A stretch of 64,000 nucleotides of DNA, taken from Gaertneriomyces semiglobifer (taxonomy: Eukaryota; Chytridiomycota; Chytridiomycetes; Spizellomycetales; Spizellomycetaceae). Below the pieces are notes generated by a model, which was not told the origin of the DNA, did no database searches, and was given only the letters and a program-made list of their open reading frames with translations. Within the stretch, counting starts at the first letter, position 1; the number at the start of each line of letters is the position of its first letter. The stretch spans positions 124,001 through 188,000 of the forward strand of contig JAHLKF010000014.1 in the NCBI GenBank assembly GCA_025558075.1. Direction: 5' to 3'. This document shows positions 25,872 through 38,500 of this stretch, piece by piece. The translations under genes and the position numbers were made by a program.

Positions 25872-26654
25872 AATCACGCAGCCTCACAAACGGGATTTAT
25901 GAGCGAACTGGTTGGTAGCTGGTCAAAGTGTTCCATATTCGCGTTGGACTGTTCAGTTTTCGCGTGTATTCGATAACAGAATATATTGATAATCGACAGC
26001 TCGAGTTCGCGCACTTCCCGTACCAACGAAGCAAACGGCAGTGTACATATACATGCAATGCCATGGCGAAGAACAACATGTCAACCAAATGGGAGCATAT
26101 CGAATCCTTCCCCAATGGGCCATGGGTTCTAATGATCTGTTTAAGCTGCGAATGTCCATCTGGTGCCAACACAGCTTTGACCGTGGCACTTCTTACTGCG
26201 CATCTGCCCACAAATGGATGTACCTTTACAGGTTGTAGGTGGGCATCAACCCCGGCCATGATCCAGACAACACTGGCCAGCTATTATATATGTGCTCCGT
26301 TCTACAGTAAGGTTCATCCATCACGTTGGCGGGTTTGGGCCAGTTCAACAACCGAACACGTCACGTGACCCCTGGACATTTGCAGCGTCCGATTTCCCCA
26401 ATTTACGCTCGTTCAAAGTAACCCGTCGACTCACCACCACCATCGACCACAATTAGTCGCTCGCGGACATTTGTCTCCCACTCCTACAGGCCATTTTCAT
26501 TGCCGACCTAGCACGCTCGGTCTCATTTCGTCGGAAGCAAGAAAGTTTCCCGGGGCCCGTACGTGCCAGATTACCGAACTCGACATAGAGTAGATCCAAG
26601 CGATCCCGCCTGCAAAGCCAACCAAACCTCCCCAACACATCACAAATAGTCACA
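25872..26654. promoter_or_regulatory. Divergent intergenic region, four-span protein / CCT4
   Basis: 783 bp between divergent starts. A palindromic CACGTG box (inside GTCACGTGAC) is at 26362-26367, about 290 bp upstream of the CCT4 ATG. Open frames exist on both strands (for example minus 26259-25897), but none resembles a known family. Confidence 0.45.
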
Positions 26655-28568
26655 ATGGTGGAAGCTAAACAACCGACGACCAGGGCGTTCCAAGATAAGG
26701 AAAAGCCCGCCGAGGTTAGATCTAGCAATATCATTGCTGGAAAAGGTGTGTTGAATGTGAGAGCTATACTGCTTTTGAGGGCAGTGCCTAATTCCATTGC
26801 GGCGTTGTAGCTGTGGCAGAGGCCATCAGAACAAGTTTGGGACCCAAGGGAATGGACAAAATGGTTGGTGTTCACATTGTCTACTTTTCAACAGCTGCAA
26901 CGAGCCTGTTCTAACTACCCCCGTTTCGTAACAGATACAAACGGGAAGGAATGGAGAGAATGTCATCATCACCAACGACGGTGCCACCATAATGAAGCAC
27001 ATGTCTGTCCTGCATCCGGCTGCAAAAATGGTAATGTTCTCGCTAATCCGTACCTCTTTGAGCTTCTGCTAATGTGCACAATGCGACTTAGTTGGTAGAT
27101 TTGTCGGCTGCTCAGGACGTAGAGGCTGGTGACGGAACGACGTCTGTTGTCGTTTTGGCTGGAAGCCTGCTGACCGCTGCGGAGAGGTTGTTGGACAAGG
27201 GTATCCACCCGACGATGATTGCTGAATCTTTCCAAAAGGCCGCCCGCAAAGCCACTGAGTTTTTGACAGCGATGTCGACAAAGCTTGATCTGAATGACCG
27301 TGAATCTCTTCTGAAGAGCGCCACTACATCTTTGAACTCCAAAATCGTATCTCAGTACTCGGGACTACTTGCCCCGATTGCCGTAGACAGTGTGCTGAAA
27401 GTCATTGACCCTGCAATTTCTGACAACGTTGATCTGAAAGATATCAGACTCGTGACAAAAGTTGGCGGAACAATCGATGATACTGAGCTGATTGATGGAC
27501 TGGTCTTGACTCAGAACGTCATTAAAAGTGCTGGTGGACCCACCAGAATGGAAAAAGCTAAGATTGGTCTCATTCAATTCCAACTTTCTCCACCAAAGCC
27601 GGATGTGAGTATAAACCCGTTCATTCTGAAGTATCACGGCAATGCTGACTATTTTCGCAGATGGACAACCAAATCATTGTCAACGATTACCGGCAGATGG
27701 ATAAAATCCTAAAGGAGGAACGCCAATATCTGCTAAATATCTGCAAGAAGATCAAGAAGTCGGGATGCAACGTCCTGCTCATCCAAAAATCCATTCTCAG
27801 GGATGCAGTGAATGACCTCTCCCTTCATTTCCTTTCGAAGCTGAAGATCCTAGCGATCAGGGATATTGAACGTGACGAGATTGAGTTCATTTGCAAGTCC
27901 ACCGGCTGCAAGCCCATTGCGGATATTGACTCCTTTACAGAGGACAAACTCGGCTATGCCGATGTTGTCGAGGAGGTGGAAAGCGCTGGGGCAAAGGTTG
28001 TCAAAGTTCAAGGTGTCAAGAATGCTGGCAAGACTATGTCAATTTTGATTCACGGGTCAAACCCGTTAGTGTTGGAAGAGGCTGAGCGATCCTTGCACGA
28101 CGCTCTCTGTGTCATCAGATGTCTTGTGAAGAAGAGGGCACTGATTGCTGGAGGTGGCGCACCTGAAATTGAGGTATCTCGACAGCTTATGCAGTACGGG
28201 CGGACACTCAAAGGTCAGGAAGCGTACTGCTTCCATGCCTTTGCTGAAGCTCTGGAAGTCATTCCTACCACTTTGGCCGAGAACGCTGGATTACATCCGA
28301 TCGCTATCGTAACCGAGCTGCGCAATAGGCATGCAAAGGGCGAGATAAATGCCGGTATCAACGTCCGGAAAGGCACTATCTCGAACATTTTGGAGGAGAA
28401 TGTTGTGCAACCTCTACTAGTATCAACCAGTGCTATTGAACTTGCAGCAGAGACTGTGAAGATGATCATGAAGATTGATGACATGTATGTACCACAGGCT
28501 TTCTACACTTCATTTGCGCTGATACTGACCTGCCATTCTTTTAAATCACCAGTGTTGCTGTGCGCTAG
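26655..28568 (+). CDS. CCT4: T-complex protein 1 subunit delta (CCT4)
   Basis: CCT4 is one of eight subunits of the cytosolic TRiC/CCT chaperonin that folds actin, tubulin and WD40 proteins. Six exons: 26655-26745, 26811-26863, 26935-27030, 27092-27604, 27661-28484, 28553-28568, for 530 residues, the usual length. Diagnostic stretches: [51 protein letters not shown] (ATP site) and [15 protein letters not shown]. The delta-type C-terminus KIDDIVAVR is completed by a 16-nt last exon; without it the frame would run on into the intron. Start: first ATG in context CACAATGG. AATAAA follows at 28671. Confidence 0.96.
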
Positions 28569-29416
28569 ATGTTTAGTTAGGCCGCTCCGAGCCTGCTTAT
28601 ACCTAACTGTAAAATTCCTCGCCGAAATAACCCGCCCGTGTAATGCTCATCTAATGCCACTTGTGTGGTGAATAAACGTACGATAACAAATAGATAGTAT
28701 TATAACTGTGCTGTCGACGGTGTTTCTGTCCAAACGCCCCAAGTTGGCGGAGTTGGCCCGTTTAAAGCAGACCAGGGGCGAAACGCGGCACCCCTTTGCG
28801 TTAGGTCAACGTATTGAACTTGAGCGTACTTGCACCCGGCAAAGCACAGCTACGACGGGGTCTGAGTAAGTCAAGAAGTGTAGTTGGTTAAGAGAGAGAG
28901 AGCGAGCAGTTGGCGTAGCATAGCAGGCTGGCCTGCGCGCAGATCCCGTGTCCGAGCGGCTTTCAACAGCTATCAACAGGCCTGCCACTCTCGAGTGTAC
29001 CGTCCTGGACCTACATGATAGCCAGCAAGCACCATTCCGTCGATTGACAGGCGCTCAATACATGCAACAGAGATATCAGTGACTGCTTTTTTTGAAGATC
29101 CTGAAGAACGCCAAAGCGGGATATTACGTGATTTAAGTATTGGGAAAGGTACGTTCCACTATTTTTAGAGCGGAGTAGCCTCGCTTTGGGAGGGTTAGTA
29201 GTTGGCACCATTTGCGCAACTATCGGGGACATGAATCAACCAGCCTGAGGCTATCTTCATACGGCTTCACGGTTGCTCTACTACACACACAAAAGGTGGA
29301 AGTAAGGCTGACGCGAATCCCTTTCTCGATTCCTCTTTCTTGGAACCCCTCAGCGAGTGATTGCCATACCGCCGCCCCCATATCGTCTTCTGCCTGCTTA
29401 AGATAGCCGCCTCGCG
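28569..29416. other. Intergenic region, CCT4 to PP2A-B56
   Basis: 848 bp holding the CCT4 3' UTR and the B56 promoter. A GA-rich tract lies near 28890-28905. No gene recognised. Confidence 0.4.
28671..28676 (+). terminator. AATAAA polyadenylation signal for CCT4
   Basis: Canonical hexamer about 100 bp after the CCT4 stop, followed by an AT-rich stretch. Confidence 0.5.
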
Positions 29417-31881
29417 ATGAAAGGGCTGAAAAACCGCGTTGTACGTTGTCGGAGAGCGAAGCGACTGGGTGTTTTTCGATCGTCTTGTGGGATCGGCAAC
29501 GCTAACAGAGAGATTCATCTTTATTTTTTTCTCTCTTATTGTCTCGGTATGCGACATGTAGCTGTCCAGAAATAAGAGCTCAGATTCAGATAAGAACACA
29601 TCCAGCACCCCGACTGCAACCATTGGAAAACCCCCGACCTCGAACAAAGTCGCGGCGGCACCGACACCTTCGTCGAAGCTTGATAAGCCGGCTACAAAAG
29701 TCAAAGACTCTGCTCCTAACACGATCCCGAATAAGAACGCGATAAAAAAGGAGGATAAGATGGAAACCACGCCTGGGCTGGTAAGCGTCGACGGTTCCTT
29801 GAGTGTTTGAACGCGTCGGAATGACAGCGTTTCCTTCCTATTTGCAAGTCCACGCCATCCGCCGGAGGGCACAAAATATTGGACAAGGAAATGCCCAAAA
29901 GTGGGCCATTGAATCGTCTGAAAAATACTCCCAAAGACACGGTGCCGATCAGCAAAACCCCGCGGCGCCAGAGGTCTTCGCGATTCCACGTCAGTGAACG
30001 TGTAGAGCTTGAGAAATTAATGTCTTTCAAAGGTTTGTTCGTCCGAGCTTGAACTTTTCGCGTCCTGGTAATGTGTTTAAACTTTGAATGGTGTGGCAAT
30101 CAGAGGTGGTAGCTTCTGAACGGCAAGATCTATTCATCAAGAAGGTTCAACAGTGTACGGTACTGTTCGACTTCAACGATGCGTTGTCAGACCTGAAAGG
30201 CAAAGAGATCAAGCGCCAAACTTTGACCGAATTAGTGGAATATGTGAGCAACAACAGAGGGGTCATAACTGAACTCGTATACCCGGAAGTCATCAATATG
30301 GTACGTCGTTTTGAGGCACATTGTGTGAACAGGACTGATTAACTAGCGTGAATTCGATAGTTTGCTACCAATCTATTCCGTACAATACCGCCACAGGTCA
30401 ATCCTATAGGAGACGCATTTGATCCCGAAGAAGATGAACCTGTTCTCGAAATGGCGTGGCCCCATTTACAAATTGTGTACGAATTCTTTTTACGGTTCAT
30501 TGAATCCCCAGATTTCAACACCAACATCGCCAAGAAATACGTTGATCAGCACTTCATACTTCAGCTGTTAGATCTGTTTGACAGCGAAGACCCGCGTGAG
30601 CGCGATTTCCTGAAAACGACACTGCATAGGATCTATGGGAAATTCTTGAATTTGAGGGCGTTCATACGGAGATCAATCAACAACATCTTCTTCCAATTTA
30701 TTTATGAGCAAGAAAGGCACAACGGAATTGCTGAATTGCTGGAGATTTTGGGAAGGTGAGTAGCTGACACGTTCGGGCATCAGTTGGGTAAAATTGCTAA
30801 GAACGCATCGTAGTATTATCAATGGGTTCGCTTTGCCGCTGAAGGAGGAGCACAAAGTCTTTTTGACGAGGGTTCTCATTCCCTTACATAAGGCCAAGTC
30901 GTTGACTCTGTATCACCCACAGCTGGCGTACTGTGTTGTGCAGTTTTTGGAAAAAGATCCCACCTTGACGGAGGAAGTTGTTTGCGGGCTGCTGCGCTTC
31001 TGGCCCAAAGTGAATAGTCCAAAGGAAGTTATGTTTTTGAACGAAGTGGAAGAGATTCTCGACGTGATCGAGCCACAAGAGTTTGTCAAGGTGCAGGTTC
31101 CGCTGTTCCAGCAGATTGCCAAGTGCGTGTCCAGCCCGCATTTCCAAGTCGCTGAGCGCGCTCTTTACTACTGGAACAACGACTACATTATCAACTTGAT
31201 TGGCGACAATGCAAGCGTCATTCTACCAATCATGTTTTCTTCCCTTTACCGAAACTCAAAGTCTCACTGGAACAGGACTATTCATGGTCTTGTATACAAT
31301 GCCCTTAAACTATTTATGGAGATCAGCCCGAAATTATTTGATGAATGTACCAACAAGTACAAGCAGAACCGCCAACTGGAACGCAAGAAGCAAAAGGAGC
31401 GGGAAGATGTGTGGGCAAAGTTGGAAGCAGCAGCGCTCGCGAATGCTGGCAAGATGCCGTTGAGCGTGAAGCTCCCTGTGTCGACACTTTCCGCGCAGTT
31501 GTTTTCGCCGTCCCCGTTGTGTAAGTGGTTCGGCATGGCCCATTTCTCACGACTAAAAGCAATTGGCTTATGCGCGAATTTTTTTTTGTAGCTGCTGAGC
31601 CGGCAAATATAAATGATGACTCTGCTTTGGATGATGCGAAACTAGAAGGTCTGGAAGAAGATTCTTTGGCAAAGGAAATGGTAGGCGCGGCGCGCAAAGT
31701 TTGTTATTTACTTTTACAATCTACTTATCATGTGGTTGTGCCGCTGCAGCAACAATTTGAAGACCGTCCGACGCCACAAAGGTTCCGACGAAAGTCTGTC
31801 TTGCCAGTTGACGAGACTGTACTGTCGGAGCTTTCAAGGCACCGCTCATTGGAAGAGCTTACGCAGAAGAGCGCCGCCTGA
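29417..31881 (+). CDS. RTS1: Protein phosphatase 2A regulatory subunit B56 (RTS1/Par1/PPP2R5 type)
   Basis: B56 subunits direct PP2A to substrates with LxxIxE motifs in mitosis and signalling. Eight exons: 29417-29440, 29562-29780, 29849-30032, 30104-30300, 30397-30755, 30814-31520, 31592-31680, 31750-31881, 636 residues. The 24-nt first exon encodes MKGLKNRV, matching the MKGLRSKF-like start of fission yeast Par1; this decided the start. Residues 9-160 are a Ser/Thr/Pro/Lys-rich tail. The B56 fold then begins at [17 protein letters not shown] and includes [22 protein letters not shown] and [16 protein letters not shown], all standard. The last intron (31681-31749) is 69 bp with no stop, so it could be retained in frame. 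Confidence 0.93.
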
Positions 31882-32110
31882 GCGCAAGAACCAGAAGAAA
31901 AAACATGGGCAGAAATGCAGATTGACTGTACAGCGTAGACAGAACTTTCCTAGTGACAGTAGCCTCTCTTTTTCGTGTCCTGCTTTTTAACGGACATTCC
32001 TACCTCCCCTTACTTAACACGGTGATTCGAACGCAAACATCTGAGTTGATCGCCACGGGTAGCACATTTCCATCTGATTACCATCGGAGATACAGATATT
32101 CATTTAAGCC

Positions 32111-33409
32111 CTACGTTGCGGCTGGTAATCCGAAGACCCTAAGGTTGCCCTCGCTAGTCTTATAATCCCGGCCGACGTCATCCCCGGCGTATGCCAAAAT
32201 GTGGCGCCCAGGATGCCACGCCACGCTGTTGGTTGCAGCTGAACACTGAATGGTGTGGATTGTTTCTCCCGACTCCACCGCAGACTGAAAAGACAACGGT
32301 TAATCATGAACGTCATATGAGAGCAACCCAAGCGGAACATAACGGAACGTACAATATCAATGATTCGATCCTCCGATCCAGATGCAATGAGTTCGCCGTC
32401 ATAACTGAAAGAAATGGTTCTGATCGGCCATTCCAGCTTTCCAAACGTGCGCATGCACACGAGCTCCTCAATATCCCATAGGCAAATGAGTGCATCTGCT
32501 CCACCGGTGGCAAAGTATCGCCCCTTTGGATCAAATTCCACACAGTAAATATTGGCGGTATGTGCACTCAGATCCAGCACGTGATTGAAGGAAGGGAACT
32601 CTAGTATCTTGACTGTTCCTTGGCCGGTGGTCATGTAGAACAGATCACCCGCTTGGTTCCAGCTGATCTCGTTGATCTCCACATCGGACTTGATTGAATG
32701 CCATATATATTTTTTCTCTCGCCTGGCATCAGAGCCCCCTCGTGGGTCAATGAATGCCACCACGTCTTCCTGTTGATGAGACAAGATGTCGTGAGTCTCC
32801 ATCATCAGTCATGTATAGCCATACAATGAAACCCACCTTATTACCAACTGCAATATTCTTTCCGTCTGGACTCCAACATAGGTTGATGTTTTCCCCGGCT
32901 GTCGGCACTTTACGCACGTACGGATGTGTTCGAGATCGGTCCACTACAAGTGAGCAACTTTCCGCATTGACATGAATTTCTCGGGTTGGGTTTTGCAGCA
33001 TAGGAGCTCCTCCCGCATACCTCGCACATCCCATATCATAATTGAACTGTCCAAAGAAGCTGTTGCCAATCGATCTGGATGCGTCGGGTCCCAACAGAGC
33101 TGGTCAACGTCTCCGGTATGCGCTTTGAGTTCGATGGCATCTCGGCTTGTTGTTCTTTCTGGATTCACATATACCCGGGCTGTTTGATCCGCGGAGCCCG
33201 AGGCTAGCTTCTTCCCATCCGCACTCCAGCCTACAGTTAAAACCTATTCCAGGCGCAAAAGTTAGGATTTGGACTGATTGGGAGACAGTTTACTGGTCCA
33301 TGTTGCGCACCTTTTGTCTATGCGCCCGAAACTCTTTGGTTGGGCAGGTAGGGAAATACGCTTTTAACTTTGCATAGTATTGTGCTGACCAGGACGACAT
33401 GGTGGACAT
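32111..33409 (-). CDS. THOC3: THO complex subunit 3 (THOC3/TEX1), WD40 protein
   Basis: THOC3 is the WD40 subunit of the THO/TREX complex coupling transcription to mRNA export. Five exons: 33409-33311, 33243-33021, 32943-32837, 32769-32353, 32284-32111, 339 residues (human 351). Beta-propeller repeats are clear: VLTVGWSADGKKLASGSADQ, VDQLCWDPTHPDRLATASLD, GENINLCWSPDGKNIAVGNK and DPKGRYFATGGADALICLWD. The blade run WPIRTISFSYDGELIASGSE and the final VAWHPGRHILAYAGDD to LRVFGLP match THOC3 in order and spacing. The start MSTMSSWSAQYY is the first ATG in frame; a second ATG lies three codons on. All four introns are 67-77 bp. Confidence 0.94.
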
Positions 33410-34169
33410 CTCGGTGAGGTATCTTCTTTATGGTATGGCCGTGAAACTTTGACCAAAGACATTGCAGGCGCGATAAATGCAAATAACTGTGCGGATTTCC
33501 AGAACGCACACAACGTCTGATGACTTGATTTAAACAAACGATGGATTGCTATTGAAGATGAAGAGTGTCTCAAGCTTCCATTGAAAGCTGCCATTCGGGG
33601 CAGACAAGACCTAGGTCAACAAGTTGTAACCAGATCAGTGGCTTTCTCGACGGCCATGCACATCATTCCCTATCCATTATGAAGAGACACGAGATGATTG
33701 TCATTGCTCAGATTGAGTTAGAGAGAACCCATCCGTGAGTGAGTGATGAGTCCTCCACATTCGCTACGACGTTATTCGTCTCATCTGTGTTCGTTAGTTA
33801 TGTTAGATCGACCTTGTTATTGTCCGAGCGTTCGGTGAATTTCAATGTACCCCTAACCCTATTAAAGTCACGTGATGGTGTGCGACTATATAAGCGCGGT
33901 CCTCGAAGTTATGTTTGCATCATATTTAGAACCGAAAAGGTTTGCAGGGAGTTGCGATATGTTTCCGTAGCGTAGAAGATGCCCTCCGTGTGAAAGACTT
34001 CGATGGCGATATTGGCGTGCAAGGCAATGGCAATCGAGCCTGAGCAGAGTGGGATATCTATGTGCGGTCCCGCCTCATGGGCACAGAGGAGGAAGATGAA
34101 TTGCGGAACGCCTAGGGAAAAAACCGAAGAGCAGCCAATCGGTACGCGGTGTGTCTTGGGGAACCGTTT
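33410..34169. other. Intergenic region, THOC3 to relic gene
   Basis: About 760 bp with no recognisable gene. A CACGTG box lies near 33872, just before TATATAAG near 33887, so a promoter reading toward the relic at 34170 is plausible. Confidence 0.4.
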
Positions 34170-35000
34170 ATGAAGGTGCGAGTGGAGCTCGGCCACGACG
34201 GTGGCGGCCCATTGCCGATCCTGAGCGCCTTACTAAGGGACGGGAAAGAGGCCTTCAGGACAAAACTTGTCCGTAGGATCATTGAAGGATGGGTAGACGG
34301 CCTTTACTTGGATAGGCCGTCTAACCTCAGGGAGCACGTTGAACAGGCACCTCGACAAAGCTTTGAGGAGATCTCGCCGTTAGATCGCTACCGCGAGTTA
34401 AGGCTGCGGCTACAAGGCCCCTCTCCGCCTGGAATCGCCAGATTGTCGGCCGGATACAAGGACTGCGGCGGATCGGCTGTCTGTGAGCACGGTCGTGGCA
34501 ACTGGTACTGCAAAGACTGCGGCGGAGGGGGTATCTGTGAGCACGATCGTTTAAGGCTGCGGTGCAAAGACTGCGGCGGATCGGCTGTCTGGGAGCGGTG
34601 GTCCGTGATACTAGCTGTGTCTGCTCTCCATCATACAAGTGCGAGGGTTGCAAGCTCTTTGTGCTCAGTCACAAACAAACTGGAGGATGGGCAGCGGTTG
34701 TGTTCCGGATGCAATCCGAACTCGCAAAGGCGTTCCCAATGGAACGAGCGCCATTCAGAAGTTGCGGGGACACCAGAAAGCCGGATGCGGTTGTGGTTGT
34801 GGGGATTCTGATGGCAATCATCGAGACCGATGAGAATTGCCATGCCGAGTATGAGCTTTCCTGCGAGTGGGCAAAAGCCCTCCAGCATGGCCAATCCGCC
34901 GTGGGATTCAACGCGCCGCGTTCATACGATTCAACCCTTCGGATACAGTTAGGGCGACGGAACCCGACAGCGTTTGGAGATGGCTGGCAGGGAGACATGG
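34170..35000 (+). pseudogene. Decayed gene: CKDCGG/ICEH zinc-ribbon repeats plus nuclease-like domain
   Basis: Three copies of an 18-residue cysteine/histidine unit (KDCGGxxxCEHxR) lie in one frame at 34458-34600. The module that normally follows, a CxxC knuckle (SYKCEGCKLF, 34628-34660), is in a second frame; LCSGCNP (34700-34720) is back in the first; the acidic core IIETDENCHAEYE (34817-34855) is in the second; and FIRFNPSD (34921-34944) is in the third. Known proteins of this architecture, found in chytrids, oomycetes, algae and large DNA viruses, carry Cys/His repeats followed by a restriction-endonuclease-like domain with an E-x-DExxH core and a FIRFNPD strand. That architecture is from memory of the family. 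At least four frame changes mark it as a relic. The upstream part (from ATG 34170) is not recognisable. Confidence 0.72.
34458..34619 (+). repeat. 54-bp tandem repeat, about 2.7 copies
   Basis: Units begin at 34458, 34512 and 34566, each opening with an AARGACTGCGGCGG block; spacing is exactly 54 bp (18 codons). They encode the KDCGG...CEH zinc-ribbon units. The third copy loses the CEH codons and runs into the first frame break. Confidence 0.85.
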
Positions 35001-35592
35001 TATAAGTCAAGTTCATATTTGCCGACGCGTGCAATCCGCATCCTTCCGGCGTCGTGTAGTAGTAGTAGAGTATATAGAGTATATATATGACAGTTCAAAG
35101 TTTCAATGTGTCTCGTATACATGTCCATGCACGACGGCAACCAAGCACTGTGGATTCGAAATCAGAACAGAGCTGGACTCAAAGACAGTATCACCAGCAG
35201 CATCGTACTGCGTATGGTCTGCTCAGAGATCAATTTGTGTTTTTCTCTTCAATACTTGCGCCGAGCGCTGAGGATGCTGACCCCAATGACGCTGGCGCTA
35301 ATGAAGGTAAACCATTAAGTGATTCACAGCATCAACTACCTACGGCGTGCGCAAACACCCTCTCATGTATGTTATAAGGCGAAACGCCTGCAACAAGCCT
35401 ACTTCGGTGAATATCAAGGGAATTCACAGGTACTTAAAACAGATAACTAAGGAGGATGCGCAATCCGCCATACATCTCTTCACTATTGCAGATTTGAATC
35501 CAAATCGACGTTGCATGTTTGGTATTTGTGCGCAAGGGCGTACATGCTTTCATTAATACACAACAACACCTCTAAAAAATAAAAGCCTAAGC
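35001..35592. other. Intergenic region, relic to chitin synthase 3' end
   Basis: About 590 bp. A short TA-rich run (GTAGTAGTAG then TATATAGAGTATATATA) lies at about 35055-35090. Short open frames show no similarity to known families. Confidence 0.4.
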
Positions 35593-38500
35593 TCATACAG
35601 TAGTGGATGCATCACTGACGGTCTCCAAACTACTCCGCCCATGAGCCGAATCCCCATCTCCCTCAGCCTTTTCACCTTCTGTGCCTCCTTCTTTCACTAA
35701 TCCTTGCTCCTTCATCTTCATCCATTCGCCCCAGATCGCACGCCGTCTTTCCACCTCCCATGCAGTCCACATCCGGAACGGCACCTCGTCCACGACATCA
35801 TCTTGGTCGTCTGCGTGGCCTTTTCGTTCATCGCCGGCGCCTTCTACTTTGCGCGTCTGTCCCCAACTAAAGTCGTCAAAGTGCCAGAACGAATACACAG
35901 GAAGCACAAAGTTCCAAACAGGCAACGCGAGGAGATAGACGCCCATGTAATATATGTAGCTGTAGCGGCGCGACGTCATGACTATCAGAAACGCAGGAAG
36001 CCCGAGAATGGCGCCCAGGAGGACTAATGGAATCACTTCCGTTGGTCCAATGATGGAGAATATGATCAACAAGCTGGAAATGAAGAACACAGGTGAGAAA
36101 CAGCGTTGACGTCTAGCACCGCCCTCGTCACAAAAACTTACAAAGTGAAGAAGATAGCCGCCGGAAGAACGACGGTACCAACCAGCTCCAAAGCGACCAC
36201 GAAGCGCATACTTAAACAAAGCACTCCACACAGTTCTTTAACGCAAATAAGCTCCAGCAAGTTATGTATCGTCGAGTTGATCCATCGCCGTCGTTGACTC
36301 AGTAATACCTTGAACGTGTCAGGAACCACCGTCTTGCAATAAGCACGCGGGACAAATATTTGTTTGCGCTGCGGAAAAGTACTCAGCATCAACGTTGTCA
36401 AAAAACGATCCTCGCCCAAGAGGAGAAGATTCTTTTTGTGCAAGGTCGATACGTGCGATGTCGAGTATGACTGTAAGATCTCGGGATGGACGAGGATGGG
36501 TACCCACTGCGTTTCTTTTTTCGACGGGATGTATTTTGGGGCTTTGATGCGGTACATGCAGAAGCATCCAGGAAGGCAAGTCACACCGCCGAAAACAGAC
36601 TCGAAGGCTTTAGCGAGGTGATGACTCAGGTAATATTCGAATACTTGGATTCGGGTGACCCAACTCTGGTTTTTGTTGGCGATGCGGGTTTCACCACACA
36701 GACCCATGATCGTTGGGTCCGATGCCATGCTGGCAACCATCCGTGGGAGCGAATCGGGCGCGACCTTTGTATCTGCGTCTACCATCAGGATAATCTCAAA
36801 CTTGTCCGGCGTCACTCCCATCAAATAATGCGACTTCTGGAAAAGATCATAATCCAGTGGAGAGAAAGGCGTGTTGAACAGACATCTTTGAAGAAACGCC
36901 ATCAGCAAAAGCTGAGAATCGCGTTTCCCTCTGTTTCCTGGTTTCAGTGCGGTACGTTCCTTGTCTAATCCACATTTTACGATCAACAACGTCGGAATGC
37001 AGCGACCTTCGTTGCGGTACCATGCAACGTACACCTTCGCCTCGTTCGAACCTGAAATGCTTTGGTATAACATGGGACTCGGTTCTGCGGGCCAACTTTC
37101 ATCGAGTTCCAGCATTTCGAGAATCAACTCCGGGGTAGATTTAGAATTGCCGGAGCCAGTAATGATTCCGTCCGCAATGATTACCATTAGCTTGTGATCA
37201 TCAGAGTATTGAGTTGCAGCGAGGGAAGACATGGTCGTGCGTAACCCTGACGAATCTTCGGAATAGGCCGTGACCAGGAGAATGGAATAAAGCTCGAGAC
37301 CGTATGGGGAACGGCGGCTATGGCTGCCGGTAGAGCTAGCGAGCTCCCGGGAGGGAAGGCTAACAGTCATCGCAGAAGCATGTTCTTGTTGTGGTTGTAG
37401 ATGTTGTTGTAGTTGTTGTTCTAGTTGGCGAGCCTGCTCTCGAGCTTCATCTGCTGTTACCCTCATCTCATCAGCTGGTTTGCCGACAACGCTCCCTTTG
37501 CGGCTCTCTGGCACCATTGGAAATGGATATACTCCGCTTTCAAGCACTTCTCTACGTTCACCGCCTCTTTTCAAATTCTCCTCATTCTCTTCACGGAGTT
37601 TCCCGAGCTTCCCTTCGATCATCCAATCAAAGTAGACCGCCATCACAAATCGTACAAGCACTACGCCAAGAATTACCACGAGCGATACATAAAGAACGAC
37701 ATCTGTGAGCAAGCATCCGGCGGAGCGGAGCGGCAAATAGCCGACCGTATAGAGTCGAGTGAGACACACAGCCAATTCTTGCCGGTAGGGTGTACCAGAC
37801 AAGGCTTTGGACGTATCACGATGTACCTGTGTTGTAAACAACGTCCTCGTCCACGGTGTGAACAACGAATCCTCTACTCGGGCGCCGAGGCCAACGTCCA
37901 AAACCCGATGTCCATAAACCAGCAGCTTGCGCGAACTGTTGTGCACGTGCTCCCAATCGATTCGCACCCGCCCCACAATCTCGACGTCCCCTTTAGCAAT
38001 TGCTTGAGTGAGCGCGGTATACGGGAAACAACCGCTCAGGGACGCGCAGGTAGGTTGCAACTGTGTAAGGCTGGCCGAGTTGGCCTTCAGTACACCTTGA
38101 CAGGTGCTCACCGCTTCTGGTTGTATTCCGAACCTATGTGTAACGTCTCCTCGCAATTCACCCCACCCCAGCTTCGCGCCTCCTCGATAAACCGTCCCGC
38201 CTACCGCCCAACCATCGAACACGCGGGGATCATTAAGCTGCGGAAAATCTACCCATCCATTGTCGACTCGACAGGCAGTTGACGTGAAGCCATATGTAAT
38301 AAATCCCAGAACACCGCACATCATGGCAATAATCATACATAGAGACACTTTTTCACGCCACGCTTGCATGACCGGCGGTGACGCCAGTTCTGGGTTAAAG
38401 CGGCGAATAAGCGGAGGCGCCCAAAACGTGAACAAACTGACAGTCCACTTCCAAGGCTGAAAGCGCATGCGACGACTATCACTGTCATCTTCGTCGCTTT

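Noticed and set aside
25928..26368. 146-codon + strand frame, with overlapping - strand frames, upstream of CCT4
   Set aside because: Overlapping frames on both strands, no domain, and the position is the divergent promoter.
33848..33862. CCCTAACCCT resembling a telomere repeat
   Set aside because: Only one and a half units, in the middle of a gene-dense region; not a telomeric array.
37425..38282. 285-codon open frame on the + strand inside the chitin synthase gene
   Set aside because: Antisense to clearly conserved chitin synthase sequence; no domain or independent start signal.
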